This document shows positions 7,543 to 9,900 of a DNA stretch of 9,900 nucleotides, one piece after another. Position numbers and translations under genes: made by a program. The DNA comes from Betaproteobacteria bacterium (lineage in GTDB: Bacteria; Pseudomonadota; Gammaproteobacteria; Burkholderiales; SG8-41): the NCBI GenBank assembly GCA_020028375.1, contig JAHZNX010000163.1, forward strand, positions 1 through 9,900. The letters are read 5' to 3'. The notes beneath the pieces were generated by a model. That model searched no databases, had not been told where the DNA came from, and saw only the letters and a program-made list of their open reading frames with translations. The stretch's first letter is position 1, and each line of letters starts with the position of its first letter.

Positions 7543-8601
7543 CTAAACCGCCGCGGCGACGGCGTCGCCCATCTCCTTCGTCGATGCTTTGCCGCCGAGA
7601 TCTGCGGTGAGGTGCTTCGCCTCGGCGATGACCTTGTCCATCGCGGCATCGATGAGCTTCGCCGCCTGTGTCGCCTTCGGCTCGTTGCGCTTCCTGCCGA
7701 GCCACTCGATCAGCATCTTCCCTGACATGATCATGGCGTAGGGGTTGGCGATATTGCGGCCCGCGATGTCGGGCGCCGAGCCGTGCGTCGCCTGCGCCAT
7801 CGCCTGCTTCTCGCCGGCGCAGATGCCCGGCGCGAGGCCGAGCCCCCCGACCAGCCCCGCGCCCTCGTCGGTAATCATGTCGCCGAACTGGTTGGAGGTG
7901 ACCACGACGTCGTACTGCTGCGGGTTCATAACGAGCTTCATGCACATGGTGTCCACCATGGTTTCCTCGAACTTCACGTCGGGAAACTCCTTCGCCACCT
8001 TGCGCGCTTCCTCGGCGAACATGCCGCAGCAGATGCGATACACCGGCTCCTTGTGCACGGCATTCACCTTGCGGCGGGTACGGGTGCGCGCGATCTCGAA
8101 CGCTTCCCGCGCCACGCGGTTCGCCCCCTTGCGCGTGATGACGCGCATGCCGATGGAGATCTCGTCGTTCGGGCGGAATTCCCCGCTGCCCGCCATGACC
8201 ACGCTGGAGGACATCATGCCTTCGTTCACCTCGCGCAGAAACACGATGTCCACGTCCTTGTGGATCGATTGGATGTTCGGGTAAGACTTCACCGGCTTGA
8301 TGCTGGCGAAGAGCTGGAAGCGCTTCCTCACCGGCGGCATCACCCAGGTGGGATCGTTGCGCGGGTAGGCGCTGTGCCCGATCGGCCCCATGATCCAGCC
8401 GTCGCAATGCTCGAGCGCCTGCGCGGTCACCGGCGGGAGCGTGTTGCCGTGCAGCTCGTGGCCGCGCTTGCCAATCGGGAGCTCCTGCCACTCGATCCCC
8501 AGCCCGGTCTTCGCCGCCGCCGCCTTGATGACCTTGACGCACTCGGGCACCACTTCCAGCCCGATGTCGTCGCCCAGCAGGATTCCAATCTTTAGCGCCA
8601 T
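7543..8601 (-). CDS. Isocitrate/isopropylmalate dehydrogenase family protein (first tandem copy)
   Basis: This 352-residue oxidative decarboxylase-type dehydrogenase is expected to act on a (2R,3S)-3-hydroxy-acid such as a malate or tartrate derivative, with Mg/Mn and NAD. Visible residues by comparison with Thermus isopropylmalate dehydrogenase are Arg92 and Arg123 (substrate carboxylates), Lys102 in place of the second substrate arginine, Lys184 (catalytic), Asp217, Asp241 and Asp245 (metal), and HGSAPDIAG at 273-281 (NAD site). GDDIGLE at 10-16 replaces the classic GDGIGxE. Differences from the tandem copy cluster at residues 53-72, 126-139 and 218-220, which include likely substrate-facing loops. 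The ATG at 8601 has a strong GGAGGA four bases upstream. It is the first gene of a probable three-gene operon with the second copy and pobA. The exact reaction is not known. Confidence 0.92.
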   Translation of the reverse strand: MALKIGILLGDDIGLEVVPECVKVIKAAAAKTGLGIEWQELPIGKRGHELHGNTLPPVTAQALEHCDGWIMGPIGHSAYPRNDPTWVMPPVRKRFQLFASIKPVKSYPNIQSIHKDVDIVFLREVNEGMMSSSVVMAGSGEFRPNDEISIGMRVITRKGANRVAREAFEIARTRTRRKVNAVHKEPVYRICCGMFAEEARKVAKEFPDVKFEETMVDTMCMKLVMNPQQYDVVVTSNQFGDMITDEGAGLVGGLGLAPGICAGEKQAMAQATHGSAPDIAGRNIANPYAMIMSGKMLIEWLGRKRNEPKATQAAKLIDAAMDKVIAEAKHLTADLGGKASTKEMGDAVAAAV

Positions 8602-8605
8602 CGCA

Positions 8606-8611
8606 TCCTCC
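8606..8611 (-). promoter_or_regulatory. Ribosome binding site for the first dehydrogenase copy
   Basis: GGAGGA on the minus strand, four bases before the ATG at 8601. It is the strongest Shine-Dalgarno in this operon; the second copy has only a weak GGAAT-like site. Confidence 0.7.
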
Positions 8612-8650
8612 GAATGATGGACATGATTAAATGACGATCGGACACGAACA

Positions 8651-8655
8651 GGAGG
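8651..8655 (+). promoter_or_regulatory. Ribosome binding site for the small membrane protein gene
   Basis: GGAGG (within GGAGGGAG) lies five bases before the ATG at 8661. It favours this start over the in-frame ATG at 8631. Confidence 0.65.
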
Positions 8656-8660
8656 GAGTG

Positions 8661-8903
8661 ATGAACAAGCTGCTCGCCGCGCTGCATCATCCGGCCACGA
8701 ACCTGGTTGTTGCCTTGATTCTGATTTCCACCAGCCTCATCGAAATATGGGAATCGGCGACGGGCGGCACGGTCAAGATGGCGGTGGGAGGGATGGAAAT
8801 GAAGGTCGGAGCCTATGACGGTGTGCTCGCCTATGGGGTCGTGCATTTGCTCCGCGCCATCGCCGAGCTGGTGGAAGACGTCGAGCGCGGCGCGCGGCAT
8901 TGA
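8661..8903 (+). CDS. Small putative membrane protein, function unknown
   Basis: This encodes 80 residues starting MNKLLAALHHP, with a good Shine-Dalgarno. Residues 12-30 (ATNLVVALILISTSLIEIW) form one hydrophobic, probably membrane-spanning segment. Residues 51-72 are a second, more amphipathic helix (AYDGVLAYGVVHLLRAIAEL), followed by an acidic-basic tail, EDVERGARH. The middle is rich in Gly and Met (GGTVKMAVGGMEMKVG). There are no cysteines and no metal-binding motif that I can see. I do not recognise the family. It is divergent from the dehydrogenase operon, and its stop is only nine bases from the stop of the converging MmgE/PrpD gene. The strong ribosome binding site and clean hydrophobic segment support a real gene. 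Confidence 0.7.
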   Translation: MNKLLAALHHPATNLVVALILISTSLIEIWESATGGTVKMAVGGMEMKVGAYDGVLAYGVVHLLRAIAELVEDVERGARH

Positions 8904-8912
8904 TCTCCGCGG

Positions 8913-9900
8913 CTACGATGCTCGTGCGCGCCTGACCGCCGCGGCGGGCACCGATGCGCGCGCGACTTCGGCCGCGTCCTTGAGCTTGCCGATGTCCCAG
9001 CACAGCCGGATGAGCTTGTCCGTCTCGGGCTTCGACAGGATGCCGTCCGCGAGTCCGCGGAACTTGGCCTCGAGGTCGGCATCGCTCATCGGCCGCTCGA
9101 GGCTTCCCACGGCGTGCTCGATGTGTTTCTCGAGCACCCGGCCACCCTTCAGCCTGACCGTGACGTGCACCTGGTCCTCGTGCACGCCTTTCTCCACGGA
9201 TGCGGTCACCCTGTCGCGCAGCGCCACCACCCTGGGGTCGCGCACCGCCTCATCGCTGTACTGCGCCTCGCCCGCCGCCCCGTGAATGATCGCCACCGCG
9301 CACGAGTGATAGACGCTGAATTTGCCTTCGAGGCCGGCCTGCGGCGTGCGCTTGCCCGTCAGCTCCAGAACCAGCGGGTGTACCTTGAGCGCAATGCCCT
9401 CGATGTCCTCGGCCTTGAGCTTGTGCTCGTTGCGGAGCTGGGTGCAGCCGTCGATCGCCGGGTGCTCCACGATGCCGCAGGCGAACGGCTTGTAGGTGTT
9501 GAGCGCAATCTCCCAGGTCTCGCCCAGCCGGTCCGTGATCTCGGCGAAGTTGCGCTCCGTGGCAAGCACGTTGGCGAAGGCGCGCCGTCCCTCGATGCCC
9601 TCCTCCGCGCTGGTGAAGTTCTTCGACGCGAGCAGCGCCGCCAGCAGGCCGTTGCGCGCGGCGTTTCCCGGGTGCATCGGCTTCACCATGGTGCCGAACA
9701 TCTCGCGCAGGCCCGAGGACTGCGTGGCGGCGATGCCGAGCGCCCACACCATCTGCTGCTCGCTCAAGCCGAGGAGCCGCCCGGCAGCCGCCGCGGCGCC
9801 GAATACACCCGCCGTCGCGGTAATATGCCAGCCCACGTTGTAGTGTGACGGGTAGACGGCGTTGCCGATGCGGCACTCGGCCTCCACGCCAAGGATGAAG
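8913..9900 (-). CDS. MmgE/PrpD family protein (partial, 5' end outside the window)
   Basis: The 328 C-terminal residues of an MmgE/PrpD protein are present; the family is usually about 450 residues. Members include 2-methylcitrate dehydratase (PrpD), cis-aconitate decarboxylase and iminodisuccinate epimerase. Many Burkholderiales paralogues have unknown substrates. The match is clear in ILGVEAECRIGNAVYPSHY at the window edge, then GWHITATAGVFGAAAAAGRLLGL, the SSGLREMFGTMVKPMHPGNAARNG stretch, and YKPFACGIVEHPAIDG, with the conserved His and Lys residues around the active site. The frame remains open to the right edge (the codon at 9885-9887 is an internal valine), so the true start lies beyond 9900. 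The C-terminal tail is rich in Ala and Arg. It converges with the small membrane protein gene. It resembles catabolic paralogues found with Bug receptors and CoA-transferases more than a methylcitrate-cycle prpD, since no prpB or prpC is seen. Confidence 0.93.
   Translation of the reverse strand, partial: FILGVEAECRIGNAVYPSHYNVGWHITATAGVFGAAAAAGRLLGLSEQQMVWALGIAATQSSGLREMFGTMVKPMHPGNAARNGLLAALLASKNFTSAEEGIEGRRAFANVLATERNFAEITDRLGETWEIALNTYKPFACGIVEHPAIDGCTQLRNEHKLKAEDIEGIALKVHPLVLELTGKRTPQAGLEGKFSVYHSCAVAIIHGAAGEAQYSDEAVRDPRVVALRDRVTASVEKGVHEDQVHVTVRLKGGRVLEKHIEHAVGSLERPMSDADLEAKFRGLADGILSKPETDKLIRLCWDIGKLKDAAEVARASVPAAAVRRARAS

Larger units (their letters stand above)
8602..8660. promoter_or_regulatory. 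Divergent intergenic region between the dehydrogenase operon and the small membrane protein gene
   Basis: This 59-base gap separates two outward-facing genes and so must hold the promoter of at least one, or be transcribed through. On the minus strand TTTAAT (8626-8631) matches the -10 consensus at five of six positions, about 25 bases before the ATG at 8601, but no good -35 is seen. I could not identify an operator. Confidence 0.35.

Noticed and set aside
7783..8595. A 270-residue plus-strand open frame opposite the first dehydrogenase copy, with a similar-looking one (7168-7725) opposite the second
   Set aside because: Their resemblance to each other follows from the paralogy of the real genes on the other strand. 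Composition (His, Arg, Ala, Leu, Asp) is typical of antisense translation of GC-rich genes.

Overview
The window looks like a piece of the chromosome of a high-GC betaproteobacterium, probably Burkholderiales. The evidence is strong GC bias at third codon positions, a Bug-type (TctC-like) solute-binding protein, a CaiB/BaiF CoA-transferase and an MmgE/PrpD protein, a combination typical of that group. The assignment is inferred from gene content only. I saw no tRNA, rRNA, CRISPR array, insertion sequence or phage gene. Coding density is very high: no gene-free stretch exceeds about 75 bases.

Left part (1-2223, plus strand): a class III CoA-transferase gene is followed after a single base by a class II glutamine amidotransferase gene, so the two are probably translated from one message. 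Middle (2279-4214): a protein with two cyclic-nucleotide-binding-like domains (minus strand) is divergent from an arylamine N-acetyltransferase gene (plus strand), with 46 bases between them. Next (4289-5266, plus strand): a periplasmic Bug-family receptor with no membrane transporter genes beside it.

Right part (minus strand, read from 8601 to 5314): two tandem paralogous decarboxylating dehydrogenases of the isocitrate/isopropylmalate family, about 79% identical by hand count, are followed by a pobA-like 4-hydroxybenzoate 3-monooxygenase gene. That gene is broken by a frame-changing internal deletion of about 43 bases near its 3' end. Divergent from the dehydrogenases is an 80-residue putative membrane protein (8661-8903). 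It converges on an MmgE/PrpD-family gene that runs off the right edge of the window.

Together, the CoA-transferase, Bug receptor, beta-hydroxyacid dehydrogenases, aromatic hydroxylase remnant and MmgE/PrpD protein suggest uptake and breakdown of organic or aromatic acids. No single complete pathway can be named. I found no clear new defence or mobile system. The most notable points are the tandem dehydrogenase pair with a shifted N-terminal signature, the broken pobA with its catalytic C-terminal tyrosine in another frame, and the coupling of a glutamine amidotransferase to a CoA-transferase.
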